Source: Kribbella sindirgiensis
GTDB lineage: Bacteria; Actinomycetota; Actinomycetes; Propionibacteriales; Kribbellaceae
Direction: 5' to 3'
NCBI RefSeq assembly: GCF_004331435.1
Contig: NZ_SJKA01000004.1
Location: forward strand, 558,001 to 622,000
DNA length: 64,000 bases
Part shown: piece after piece, positions 48,595 through 56,218 of the stretch
Layout of the letters: each line of letters begins with the position of its first letter
Position numbering within the stretch: the stretch's first letter is position 1
Program-made: the position numbers and the translations under genes
Notes under the pieces: generated by a model
Database searches by the model: none
What the model was told of the DNA's origin: nothing
Seen by the model: the letters and a program-made list of their open reading frames with translations, nothing else

Positions 48595-49392
48595 TCACTC
48601 CTCGAGCTCATGGATCAATGGCATCAACTGGTCTCGCAGTCTAGTCAGCTTCTCGACTGGGAAGTGCCGAGCGTAATGACGAGTGAGAGCGTCGACCCGG
48701 CTCTCCCCGGGTGCGAACGCCATTCCGGCGGCATCCGCGGCCTCTCGTAGTCGAGCGTTAATCCAGGCCAGACTCGACCGGCCACACCAGACGGCGCATC
48801 CGCGTCGCAGGGCCTCGGTTCTATTGACGACCTTCCCTGTCCTGCGATCTCGGGGAGTCAGTTCAGGGAAACGCCAGAAGGCATTGGTCAACGCCATCAC
48901 GTCGATCCAGGTCGGTTCACTGCCGGCCGCGACGGCACTGACCGTCCAAGTCGACGTGCTGTCGCGGGCGCTTCGAGGACCGGTCCGCTGCATGACAGGG
49001 TCGTTGCCGGGGACGACAAGACTTGCGGTCAGTAGCACCCCCGGAATACCCAGCTTGATTGAGTACTCCCCGGGACCGATCTGAAGCGTCGGCGCGTTAC
49101 GGCCTAGCGAATGGACAGCCGAGCGGCGTTCGTTCTCGATCGTAAGTATGCCCAAACCTCGCTGCCCCGAGATGACCCGGACGACCCCCTCTGTCCGTTT
49201 CAATATCAACGCTCGTGAGCTGAGCTGGCGTTCGCTTCTTAGGCTGACTGTACATAGTGGATGTCTGCCGAATAGCCAGATGTCGCCAACCTCAAGGGTC
49301 GCTTGTCCACGGAGGTTGTGCCTGGTGACGACCCAGTCGAGCACGGCCGGCGAGTCGGCTGCATTGCTGACACTCTGCTGCCGAATGCTCAT
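48595..49392 (-). CDS. FHA-like phosphopeptide-binding protein, 265 aa
   Basis: ATG 49392 overlaps the kinase stop by 4 bp. Residues 25-135 have the FHA beta-sandwich look: GDIWLFGRHPLCTVSLRSERQLSSRALILK (GR..H.. then a serine), and later TIENERRSAVHSLG and TLQIGPGEYSIKLG. The C-terminal half is helical: TWIDVMALTNAFWRFPELTP and WCGRSSLAWINARLREAADAAG, ending with helices that may bind a partner. In kinase operons, FHA proteins read the phosphorylated target. It is the last of three overlapping genes. Confidence 0.7.
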   Translation of the reverse strand: MSIRQQSVSNAADSPAVLDWVVTRHNLRGQATLEVGDIWLFGRHPLCTVSLRSERQLSSRALILKRTEGVVRVISGQRGLGILTIENERRSAVHSLGRNAPTLQIGPGEYSIKLGIPGVLLTASLVVPGNDPVMQRTGPRSARDSTSTWTVSAVAAGSEPTWIDVMALTNAFWRFPELTPRDRRTGKVVNRTEALRRGCAVWCGRSSLAWINARLREAADAAGMAFAPGESRVDALTRHYARHFPVEKLTRLRDQLMPLIHELEE

Positions 49393-50324
49393 GGTTCACC
49401 CGGATCCCACGACTCGACCTCGTCTGCGGTAGGAATTCTCGGCCCATCTAGGCCTCTGTGCATACTCGCCACAACGCTCGCACCCGCACGGACCAGGTCA
49501 ACCTCTGATTTCATTGCGCGGGCGGTTTGGTATCGGCGGTCTGCGTTCTTGGCCATTGCTCTGGCAAGGACGGCATCGTGAGCTTGGTTGAGATCCAACG
49601 CCAGAGTGGAGGGTGGTGGCGGCTCCTCCTTGATGTGTTGATACACCACAGATGCAAGAGAGTCGCCGATGAACGGTGGACGCCCTGTGAGCATTTCGTA
49701 GAGCAGGCAACCAGTGGAGTAGAGGTCTGACCTAGCGTCAACTGTCTCACCGCGGGCCTGTTCAGGTGACATGTAGGCCGCCGTGCCAATGATCGCGGCG
49801 GTCTGCGTCAACGTCGTCGACGTGTCCGCGGCCGCTCGGGCGATGCCGAAATCCACCACCTTGACCTGCCCGGACTGGTTCAGCATGACGTTGCCGGGCT
49901 TGATGTCGCGATGCACGATGCCCGCACGGTGGCTGTAGTCGAGCGCCTCCAGCACGCTGCTGACGATCCCCAGGGTTCGCTCGGCCGTGAGCTTGGGGCC
50001 GTCCCGCAGAACATCCCGAAGAGTCCTGCCGTCGACGTACTCCATCACGATGTACGGAACTGAGATGCCGATGCCGTTCCGGTCCGCTTCCTCGCCGGTG
50101 TCGTAGACGGCGACGATGGACGGGTGGTTCAGAGAGGCGGCTGACTGTGCCTCGCGGCGGAACCTGGCTTGAAGGGTCGGATCATTAGCCAGGTCGACCC
50201 GCAGCCGCTTGATCGCGACGGTGCGACGAAGCCGGTTGTCGATGCCCTCTCGCACTTCGGCCATGCCACCCCGCCCGAGTATTCCCCCCTCTTCATACCG
50301 ACCGGCGAGGATGCGCCGCGGCAT
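49389..50324 (-). CDS. Serine/threonine protein kinase, cytosolic PknB-type
   Basis: A 311-residue Hanks kinase: glycine loop GILGRGGMAEV (14-24), lysine K39 in VAIKRL, catalytic HRDIKPGN with D140, DFG at 158-160, APE-like MSPEQA in the activation segment. It lacks the membrane helix and PASTA repeats of housekeeping PknB, so it is a short soluble kinase. It starts at ATG 50324, overlapping the small membrane gene stop (TAATG), and its stop overlaps the FHA gene. The set TM-kinase-FHA on an element suggests a signalling or defence module; phage-sensing kinases are known, but this one is unproven. Confidence 0.9.
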   Translation of the reverse strand: MPRRILAGRYEEGGILGRGGMAEVREGIDNRLRRTVAIKRLRVDLANDPTLQARFRREAQSAASLNHPSIVAVYDTGEEADRNGIGISVPYIVMEYVDGRTLRDVLRDGPKLTAERTLGIVSSVLEALDYSHRAGIVHRDIKPGNVMLNQSGQVKVVDFGIARAAADTSTTLTQTAAIIGTAAYMSPEQARGETVDARSDLYSTGCLLYEMLTGRPPFIGDSLASVVYQHIKEEPPPPSTLALDLNQAHDAVLARAMAKNADRRYQTARAMKSEVDLVRAGASVVASMHRGLDGPRIPTADEVESWDPGEP

Positions 50325-50617
50325 TACGCAGGCTCCTTTCCCAACGCGGCCGGCTCAGCCGGCGGCCGATCCGTACGCTCATCTGATGGCCTCTCCTCCA
50401 TCTCGCAACCCGCGACGCCTGTGAAGACGACGCTCACAAACGCGGCACCCTCGAGACGAGCCAGTTCGAGCGCGAGGGTCGCCCGGATCTTCTCCAGCGC
50501 CAATCGGTAAACCATCCATGCGGCTGCGAGTGCCAGAACAGCCCATGGCGAACCATGGACCCTTCCCAGCTCGCCGACGATCTCGGTCCACGAGATGCCT
50601 TCAGCAGCGATGCTCAT
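50324..50617 (-). CDS. Small membrane protein leading the kinase operon, 97 aa
   Basis: ATG 50617 with AAGGAG about 8 nt upstream. One membrane helix (SPWAVLALAAAWMVYRLAL, about 23-41) is followed by a charged helix (EKIRATLALELARLEGAAF), a short hydrophobic segment (VSVVFTGVAGC) and an acidic/basic tail with SDERTDRPPAEP. It may anchor or activate the soluble kinase downstream, which overlaps it by 1 bp. Not a recognised family. Confidence 0.65.
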   Translation of the reverse strand: MSIAAEGISWTEIVGELGRVHGSPWAVLALAAAWMVYRLALEKIRATLALELARLEGAAFVSVVFTGVAGCEMEERPSDERTDRPPAEPAALGKEPA

Positions 50618-51056
50618 GCCCAGCTCCTTGACCCCGCAAGCCACGGACGCCGTTGATCGGTCCGTCCTACAGCAGAGTGTCGGATGCTCCCTCGTTGCAG
50701 CGCTATGGGGAACAGAACGAGTTCTGCTGCCGGAGCGTGGTGCGGGATCGCTGCGGCCGCATGCTGGCGCGGCGCTCGCCCTCGTCGGTGACAAGGGCGC
50801 GCAGCGCGACACACGAGCTTTCCGGCGGAAGACGCCCGTTGCCCTCTCCGATGAGTTCTGCGTGGGAACGCTATGGACCGAGGGGATGTTGGTGCGAGCC
50901 AACTAGAGTGGAAACCAGTCGAACTAGTGAGGACTGGTTACGCCTGAAGGGGGGAGCAGGTCGGCTGAATGCGTCGGTATCCTAAACCGATGATCAGGTG
51001 CTCGACTCGGCGCCAGAAGCCGACGCACCAGAGTCGCCATGCTGACTGTGAACTCC
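50618..51056. other. Upstream region of the kinase operon
   Basis: 439 bp with no supported gene. A hairpin AACCAGTC/GACTGGTT with 11-nt loop lies at 50913-50939. The bases near 50640-50720 should hold the operon promoter. Confidence 0.45.
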
Positions 51057-51359
51057 TCATGCGTCGGATGCCGACTGAGCGGGCAGGTGCCAATCGGGCA
51101 ATGTGGAGCATGCTGGGAACGCGGCAGGCATGCCGACGACATCCGCCTTGCAGCGCTCGTGGTCCCGGGTCCACTCATTCGCTGGGTCGTACTCCAGCGC
51201 TTCACCAATCACCTTCAGGTATTCGGTCATCTCGTCATACTTCCGGCGGCGACGGAGTTTCCCATATTCGTTTCGACACCAAGCCCGGCCAGCTCGATCG
51301 TTGAAGAGGATGTCAGCCGCGGCCACCTCGCGTCGGCGGAATCCGGGACGTACACCCAC
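51057..51359 (-). CDS. Possible small protein, 100 aa
   Basis: The stretch WCRNEYGKLRRRRKYDEMTEY then LKVIGEALEYDPANEWTRDHERC reads as a real helical protein. The start (GTG 51359) has no ribosome site. A plus-strand frame overlapping it from 51039, with CVGC...CGAC, is a competing reading; I cannot decide from sequence alone. No function assigned. Confidence 0.4.
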   Translation of the reverse strand: MGVRPGFRRREVAAADILFNDRAGRAWCRNEYGKLRRRRKYDEMTEYLKVIGEALEYDPANEWTRDHERCKADVVGMPAAFPACSTLPDWHLPAQSASDA

Positions 51360-51518
51360 GGTAACTGCTTGGCAAGCGACCTAGCCGGCAGGCGGTACGA
51401 CGGGTTTGGGAGAGGCTGCCGCCCTCCAAAACATGAGGAAAGGCCGCTGGAGTCACTCGCCTGGCCCCAACGGCCCCGCTTCTGTGTCGCCCTGTGGATG
51501 GTGCGGCGTCCGGACTCG

Positions 51519-51773
51519 CTATTCAAGCGGTTCCGGGGATTCAACCTCCTTGCGCATCGGGGTCCATCGAGCCGTTAGACGCATGCCAAGCGTCTCGCCC
51601 AACGGACGGAGGAAAGATTCGGCCACCTTCGCTGTGCGGGCGAAGTCTGCTGCGTCCACCTCCTGGTCCAACAGGTCTCGGGTGAAGTTCAACCACCATC
51701 GCCAGGCGATGAGGCCACAGACCGGCCGGACTGTGCTGGCGAACAGCAACAAGATGAGCCAAATACCGGACAT
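51519..51773 (-). CDS. Small membrane protein, 84 aa
   Basis: ATG 51773 follows GGAAGG at a good distance. One N-terminal membrane helix (IWLILLLFASTVRPVCGLIAW, about 4-24) and a cytosolic helical part (FTRDLLDQEVDAADFARTAK, then SFLRPLGETLGMRL) make up the protein. The helix-plus-amphipathic layout recalls accessory membrane proteins or small toxins. No recognised family. Confidence 0.55.
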   Translation of the reverse strand: MSGIWLILLLFASTVRPVCGLIAWRWWLNFTRDLLDQEVDAADFARTAKVAESFLRPLGETLGMRLTARWTPMRKEVESPEPLE

Positions 51774-51982
51774 GTCCAAACCTTCCGTACGTCCTTGGCA
51801 TATGCACGTGCATTTGGCCTTGCAGATCGGATGCTAACACCGACCGGTCAACGTCCGAGCCCGCCTACAGCGGATTGTGTCGGCGAATCGCCAAGACCGT
51901 CGGCGCAGCGGCAAATGACTTACCGTAGTTACAACCCCCCTGTGCGTAATGGAAGGTCCGCCACGCCAACACAGGAGGCGTC

Positions 51983-52615
51983 ATGTCCCACGGTCGGCCT
52001 TGCGAGGAATCGACGTCTACGCGGTGCCGATGCTCATGCGACACGCGAGGTCACGGAACGGTCGGTGCGCCGTTGTATCGGTCCATGGCCGCGAGCTATC
52101 GGTCGAGCACGCGATTCGTTCCAACGGGCAAGTACGCCGACACTGCTGTCGACGTACTAGCTGAGGTCATTCAACGGTCTCCTCGTGACGCTGATCAGCT
52201 TTACGAAGCCGTGCAGCAGGTGGTGAGCGAGAACGCTTGGGGCCTGCTGTTCGACAAGAAGCCCCGCAACAGACGTGTGGGGCGCAAGCATTGGTTGTGT
52301 CAGATGCTCGCGGAGGCAGCCGAGATGCTGGATCAGTTGGCGGACATCCCTGGCACCATCGGGGACGATGTCCGCGCTGAGTGCAGGACGGCTGGATGGG
52401 GCGCTTTGCGGAGTAAGGCGGCCGGCCTCGCGGTCGGGCACCTCGCCCGGTTGACGTTGACCCCGTCGCTCGCGCCGGTGGCAGTGTTGTCGATGAAGGT
52501 ACGTGTCGTGGCTGTGATGTTCTGCCCGGACAGTTCCAAGCACCCGGCTCTTGAGAACGCCTGCGCACGGCAACTGCTGCGCGCTCTCGGGTTCCCGCCG
52601 GGCGCGGCGGCATAG
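51983..52615 (+). CDS. Hypothetical protein near the right end, 210 aa
   Basis: ATG 51983 is supported by AGGAGG at 51973-51978; an internal ATG at 52085 is the alternative. The N-terminus has CEESTSTRCRCSCDTRGHG, a Cys/His cluster. The main part is helical (TAVDVLAEVIQRSPRDADQLYEAVQQVVSE, then LCQMLAEAAEMLDQLADIPG). The C-terminal third contains AVGHLARLTLTPSLAPVAVLSMKVRVVAVMF. It is unknown cargo, the last gene before attR. The 150 bp after it carry the right arm-type repeats. Confidence 0.55.
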   Translation: MSHGRPCEESTSTRCRCSCDTRGHGTVGAPLYRSMAASYRSSTRFVPTGKYADTAVDVLAEVIQRSPRDADQLYEAVQQVVSENAWGLLFDKKPRNRRVGRKHWLCQMLAEAAEMLDQLADIPGTIGDDVRAECRTAGWGALRSKAAGLAVGHLARLTLTPSLAPVAVLSMKVRVVAVMFCPDSSKHPALENACARQLLRALGFPPGAAA

Positions 52616-52655
52616 TTAGCTGCCGCCGGCAGGCCGGATCGATCGACCAGCTCAG

Positions 52656-52675
52656 CGGGGAACAGCTGGGGAACG
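52656..52675 (+). promoter_or_regulatory. Putative integrase arm-type sites, right end
   Basis: CGGGGAACAG (52656-52665) and CTGGGGAACG (52666-52675) repeat the GGGAAC core found near the left end at 3804-3823. They lie about 92 bp inside attR, mirroring the 70-bp distance on the left. Confidence 0.5.
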
Positions 52676-52766
52676 AAGAGGTGTCGAACCCAGTTGGTTG
52701 GAGTCGACGGCGCCCAAACTGGTGATGCCTCTTGAGGCTCGCTGAGGGTGGTGTCTACGGAGTCGC

Positions 52767-52792
52767 TCGGTTTCCTAAACCGTGCGTCGCAG
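52767..52792 (+). repeat. attR core, 26-bp direct repeat
   Basis: Identical to 3706-3731. The left flank is element DNA and the right flank continues into the tRNA T-arm. Confidence 0.9.
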
Positions 52793-52813
52793 GTTCGAAT
52801 CCTGCCGGGGGCA
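52767..52813 (+). pseudogene. tRNA-Arg(CCU), 3' half, split by element insertion
   Basis: Anticodon arm and loop TTCCTAA, variable region, T-arm GCAGG TTCGAAT CCTGC, acceptor CGGGGGC and discriminator A. Upstream element sequence does not supply the 5' acceptor or D-arm, so it cannot fold as a tRNA. Confidence 0.92.
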
Positions 52814-52878
52814 CCTAGTTCTGATCTGTTCGGGGTTGGCCGCGACACAGTGTTGGGTGTGGTGGACAGGTTCGGGGC

Positions 52879-53415
52879 ATGAGTGAGCATTCACCGCCGG
52901 GGCGGGAGGCGCGGTTCGTCGCGTTGTTCGAGGCGACGTACCGCGACCTGGTTCGGTTCGCGCAGCGTCGGGTGGTGGGGGCGCAGGCTGAGGATGTTGT
53001 TGCTGAGGCGTTTCTGGTTGCGTGGCGGCGGACTGATGATGTGCCGGCGGAGCTGACGGATGCGCGGGCCTGGTTGTTCGGGATCGCGCGGAATGTGATT
53101 CTGAACGTTCATCGCGGGGTACGGCGGCGGACCGCTCTTGCCGTTCGGCTTGCGGAGACGACGGCTGTTCCGCTCGACGACACGGATCTCGTGGTCAGGC
53201 AGATCGATCTCGCTCGTGCGTGGGACAGGTTGTCCGCCGTTCACCAGGAGGCGCTGGCGCTGGCTGTGCTCGACGGCCTCACCGCGCCACAAGCCGCGGC
53301 TGTCCTCGGCATCTCCCCTGTTGCGTTCCGCTTGCGGCTCAGCCGGGCTCGTCGAACGTTGCGTGCGTTCCTCGACCACAGCCCGGCCCAAGTTCCCGAA
53401 AGGCACCTCTCATGA
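52879..53415 (+). CDS. ECF-type RNA polymerase sigma factor
   Basis: A 178-residue protein, first chromosomal gene right of the element. Region 2 (about 12-75) has FEATYRDLVRFAQRRVVGAQ then AEDVVAEAFLVAWRR. Region 4 (about 112-165) has LSAVHQEALALAVLDGLTAPQAAAVLGIS and a FRLRLSRARRTLRAFL helix. ATG 52879 fits the family start. Its stop overlaps the next gene by 4 bp; that gene encodes a single-pass membrane protein that may be its anti-sigma partner. Confidence 0.9.
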   Translation: MSEHSPPGREARFVALFEATYRDLVRFAQRRVVGAQAEDVVAEAFLVAWRRTDDVPAELTDARAWLFGIARNVILNVHRGVRRRTALAVRLAETTAVPLDDTDLVVRQIDLARAWDRLSAVHQEALALAVLDGLTAPQAAAVLGISPVAFRLRLSRARRTLRAFLDHSPAQVPERHLS

Positions 53416-54182
53416 CAAGCATCGACGAACTCATCAAGACCCTCGACCCTGCGACCAGCGACGCCGACGCGCACAGCCCGCGCGCTCAGAAGGACCTGCG
53501 GCGGATCCTCATGAGCGAGACCGCGCCGGTGCGTGCGCGAAGGCGGTGGGCACCGCGAGTCGCCGTGACCACAGGCCTGGTCGCCGCAGCGGCTGTCGGC
53601 GTACTCGTACTGCCGTCAGCGCTGGGAGGCGATCGCGCCTTCGCGACGTGGACCGCGACCCCGACCGGCATGTCCACCAGTCAAGGCGCCGACGCCGCCG
53701 ACTCCTGCCGCGATCATCAGCGGTCGGCGGGCCGCGAGTACCGCGATCAACTCGCCAAAGCCACCACCGCGATCGCGGAACGCCGTGGCACGTGGACGCT
53801 CGTCGTACTCGCCGACCAGAACGGGTTCAGCGCACTCTGCATCACCGACGATTCGCGGCACCTGTTCCGCAGCTTCATCGGCTCGGTCGGAACGACACCG
53901 GCCGCGGATCGCCCCGGTCCGCGGGCCTTGACCGCGACCAGCCTCGGCACCGGTTCGATCTCCGACCACGACGTTTCGGTCGCTGCAGGCCTTGCTGGCG
54001 CAGACGTCACCGCCGTGACCTACACCAGCCCGACCCGGGGCAAAGTCAACGCAACCGTCAACGGCGGCCAGTTCGCGCTCTGGCTCCCCGGCGGCGAACT
54101 GATGAACGCCAACCGCACCGGAACGCCGGTTCAGGTCACCCACCGCGACGGCACAACTAGCACGGTCACCCTGCGCCTCTGA
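53412..54182 (+). CDS. Single-pass membrane protein coupled to the ECF sigma gene, 256 aa
   Basis: ATG 53412 overlaps the sigma stop by 4 bp. An acidic cytosolic head (SIDELIKTLDPATSDADAHS) and a basic segment (RARRRWAPR) precede one membrane helix at about 52-72 (VAVTTGLVAAAAVGVLVLP). The outer part has WTATPTGMST and two Cys (ADSCRD and ALCITDD), followed by a beta-rich domain. This is the usual layout of a transmembrane anti-sigma or sigma-associated sensor, though no known anti-sigma motif is seen. Confidence 0.75.
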   Translation: MTSIDELIKTLDPATSDADAHSPRAQKDLRRILMSETAPVRARRRWAPRVAVTTGLVAAAAVGVLVLPSALGGDRAFATWTATPTGMSTSQGADAADSCRDHQRSAGREYRDQLAKATTAIAERRGTWTLVVLADQNGFSALCITDDSRHLFRSFIGSVGTTPAADRPGPRALTATSLGTGSISDHDVSVAAGLAGADVTAVTYTSPTRGKVNATVNGGQFALWLPGGELMNANRTGTPVQVTHRDGTTSTVTLRL

Positions 54183-54860
54183 TCAGCGGAAGAGGTCGAG
54201 GCCTTGGCCGATGAGGACTGTGGCCAGCACCAGCAGGAGGATGACGGTGATGGTGTTCAGGTTGGTGAGTAGCCAGGTCTCCAGGGCTCGGAGGGTGCGG
54301 GCGGATCGCGTTGGGCCGGTTAGTACGACGGCTAGCAATGGGCCTACGACCGTTAAGGACGCTGTGGCGATGAAGACGGCCGTTGCGGCTATCAGTTGAG
54401 AGGTGGGGAGGGCGGCTCCGCCTAGGTAGGTGCCGGCGCTCAGGACTAGTGGGAGGTTCTTGAGGTTTGCCAGCGCTGCAGCGGCCCCAGCCAAAAGCAG
54501 ACCGCCCGCGGACAGCAGGGCGATGCGGTCGACGATGGCGGGGCGCGGTGGAGGTGTTCCGGGGTCGGGGCGTTTGCGCCAGTAGCGGACGGCGAGGACA
54601 GCGAACAGTACGCCGACCGCCAGCTGCAGTACGTCGACGCCGTCACGAGTGCTCTCCTCGTGGCCCTCGGCGACCGTGTCCGTGAGCCAGGCGACGAGGC
54701 CGACGGCGGCCGTCAGCGCCCCGATCCATCCGGCGGTGAAGTACAGCCCGGCCCGGACCGGACGTGCGGACAGCAGGACCAGCACGATGCAGACCATCGG
54801 CACCGGGCTCAGGGCGATCGCCATCGCCTGCGGAAGGACGGCGCCGGCGACAGGCCACAC
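54183..54860 (-). CDS. GAP/LysE-like membrane transporter, 225 aa
   Basis: Six predicted membrane helices. The start AGAVLPQAMAIALSPVPMVCIVLVLLSARP, with Pro-rich SPVP at the end of the first helix, is typical of the GAP (Sap) family related to LysE exporters. Relatives in mycobacteria help export glycolipids; the substrate here is unknown. It is convergent with the sigma-linked gene, with adjacent stops. A small gene starts just upstream (54864-55079) on the same strand, probably in an operon with it. Confidence 0.8.
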   Translation of the reverse strand: MWPVAGAVLPQAMAIALSPVPMVCIVLVLLSARPVRAGLYFTAGWIGALTAAVGLVAWLTDTVAEGHEESTRDGVDVLQLAVGVLFAVLAVRYWRKRPDPGTPPPRPAIVDRIALLSAGGLLLAGAAAALANLKNLPLVLSAGTYLGGAALPTSQLIAATAVFIATASLTVVGPLLAVVLTGPTRSARTLRALETWLLTNLNTITVILLLVLATVLIGQGLDLFR

Positions 54861-54863
54861 GAC

Positions 54864-55079
54864 TCAGTGACCGTTCGGCGGCGGCGGGACCTGCAGGACT
54901 TCGAGGATGCTGATCCCGAGCATGTCCAGGTGGTTCAGGATGCCGGCCAGCGCCGCCTGGTCGGCGAGGTAGCCGTGGAGAACGGTTTGCGCGGGCTCCG
55001 AGTCCGCCGTCAGTGACGGGAACGCGTCGGTCAGGTCTCGCGACAACGTTCCCTGGACCCGGATGACGTAGTGACGCAT
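54864..55079 (-). CDS. Small conserved protein, 71 aa
   Basis: MRHYVIRVQGTLSRDLTDAFPSLTADSEPAQ then TVLHGYLADQAALAGILNHLDMLGISILEV. The pattern (short beta strand, then an ACT-like alpha/beta half) is common in small actinomycete proteins with a ...DQAALHGVL..L..LG..L..V core. It is upstream of the GAP-type transporter gene with a 3-bp gap, so co-transcribed. Function unknown. Confidence 0.7.
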   Translation of the reverse strand: MRHYVIRVQGTLSRDLTDAFPSLTADSEPAQTVLHGYLADQAALAGILNHLDMLGISILEVLQVPPPPNGH

Positions 55080-55179
55080 GGGAGGCCCCTTTCACGCACG
55101 ACTCTGCTGCCGCGGTAGCCGGCCCGGCTCCCCCGGATCGGGGGAGCCGAGTCGTAGCGGCGACCAGCAGGCTGGGACC

Positions 55180-56211
55180 GTGGCCGAGTCGTTGCCAACA
55201 CACCGAGCTGCTCGGCGGAAGATCCCGAAGCCCCTGGTGCGGCTGCTCCGGCTCGTCCTCGTCGCCGTCACGGCGTGGTTGCTCCTGCGATTGCTGCGCG
55301 GTGTGGACTGGGGCGAAGTGGGCTACGCGCTCACCCATCTCAGCTGGTGGCAGATCGCGGTGCTGCTGGTCGCCATGGTGATCCGGCGGTCCGTCCTCGC
55401 GGCTCCGCTGGCGCTCCTGATCGCGGGCCTCAGCTACCTGCGGGCGATGGTGAGCGACGTCGCGGCGGCGGCTGTCGCCACGATCGCGCCCTCCCCCGGC
55501 GATGTCGTCCTGCGGCTCGCCATGCTGCGCTCGTGGGGCATCAACGCCACCGACGCGGCGTCGGGCCTGACCCTCGCCACGACCTTGTTCTACGTCGCGC
55601 GCCTCGCCGCTCCGGTTTTCGGTTTCCTGATCTTCTGGGCTGCGCGCGACTTCTACGGCCCGTTCGCCTGGTCGGCGCTGATCTTCGGCGCGGGTTCCGC
55701 CGTACTGCTCGGTGGTCTGCTCTACGCGCTCCGCGCGGAACGTACGGCGGCGACGATCGGGAGGCTGCTCGGACGACTCTTCCAGCGAGCGCGGCCGTCC
55801 AGCGCCGGACCGGATGCCTGGGAAGAGCGGCTCGTCTCGTTCCAGTCGCACAGCGCGGGCCGGATGAGCCAGCGCGGGTCGCTCACCGTACTCAGCCAGC
55901 TGATCCTGATCCTCGTCGAAGCCGGCGTTCTCGTGCTGTGCGTGGGCTTCGTCGGCGTACAGCTGGACAGTACCGCCGTGATCCTGATGATCTGCAGCTT
56001 CATGGTCGTCTATCCACTGACCGGGCTGCCGCTCATGGGGGCCGGGGTCCTGGACGCGACGTACGCCGCCTTCGTGTCCGACCACAGTGCGATCGAGGCC
56101 ACCGACCTGGTGGCGGGACTGCTCGTCTGGCGCGTCGCCGTCCAGCTCGTACCCGTCATCGTCGGACTGGCGACGGTGCTGGTGTGGCGGCGGCTCACCT
56201 GGAACAGGTGA
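55180..56211 (+). CDS. Flippase-like (UPF0104/LPG synthase TM-type) membrane protein
   Basis: I choose GTG 55180 (VAESLPTHRAARRKIPKPL); earlier starts overlap the divergent small gene. The 343-residue protein has about seven or eight membrane helices and the family pattern LLRGVDWGEVGYALTHLSWW, APLALLIAGL, IAPSPGDVVLRLAMLRSWG and a late LPLMGAGVLDATYAAF. Members flip or synthesise lipid-linked molecules. No aminoacyl-transfer domain is present, so it is the TM-only form. The next gene starts 7 bp after the stop. Confidence 0.8.
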   Translation: MAESLPTHRAARRKIPKPLVRLLRLVLVAVTAWLLLRLLRGVDWGEVGYALTHLSWWQIAVLLVAMVIRRSVLAAPLALLIAGLSYLRAMVSDVAAAAVATIAPSPGDVVLRLAMLRSWGINATDAASGLTLATTLFYVARLAAPVFGFLIFWAARDFYGPFAWSALIFGAGSAVLLGGLLYALRAERTAATIGRLLGRLFQRARPSSAGPDAWEERLVSFQSHSAGRMSQRGSLTVLSQLILILVEAGVLVLCVGFVGVQLDSTAVILMICSFMVVYPLTGLPLMGAGVLDATYAAFVSDHSAIEATDLVAGLLVWRVAVQLVPVIVGLATVLVWRRLTWNR

Positions 56212-56218
56212 TCTCCAC

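Larger units (their letters stand above)
3706..52792. mobile_element. Integrated conjugative/mobilizable element inserted in tRNA-Arg(CCU)
   Basis: Bounded by a 26-bp perfect direct repeat (3706-3731 and 52767-52792) that lies inside the anticodon and variable arms of a tRNA-Arg gene. One repeat unit plus interior is 49,061 bp. The interior carries a tyrosine integrase beside the left end, a replacement tRNA, Prim-Pol replication gene, MobF relaxase, coupling protein, excisionase-like HTH, GntR regulator and several defence-like loci. It is related in gene content to actinomycete AICEs of the Prim-Pol class, but uses MobF plus a VirD4-like protein rather than the single FtsK-like TraB. No VirB4-like gene is visible. 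Confidence 0.9.

Noticed and set aside
51039..51578. Plus-strand frame starting with a CVGC...CGAC motif
   Set aside because: The motif is attractive, but the rest of the frame reads as antisense of better minus-strand candidates and lacks a ribosome site; left as an alternative only.
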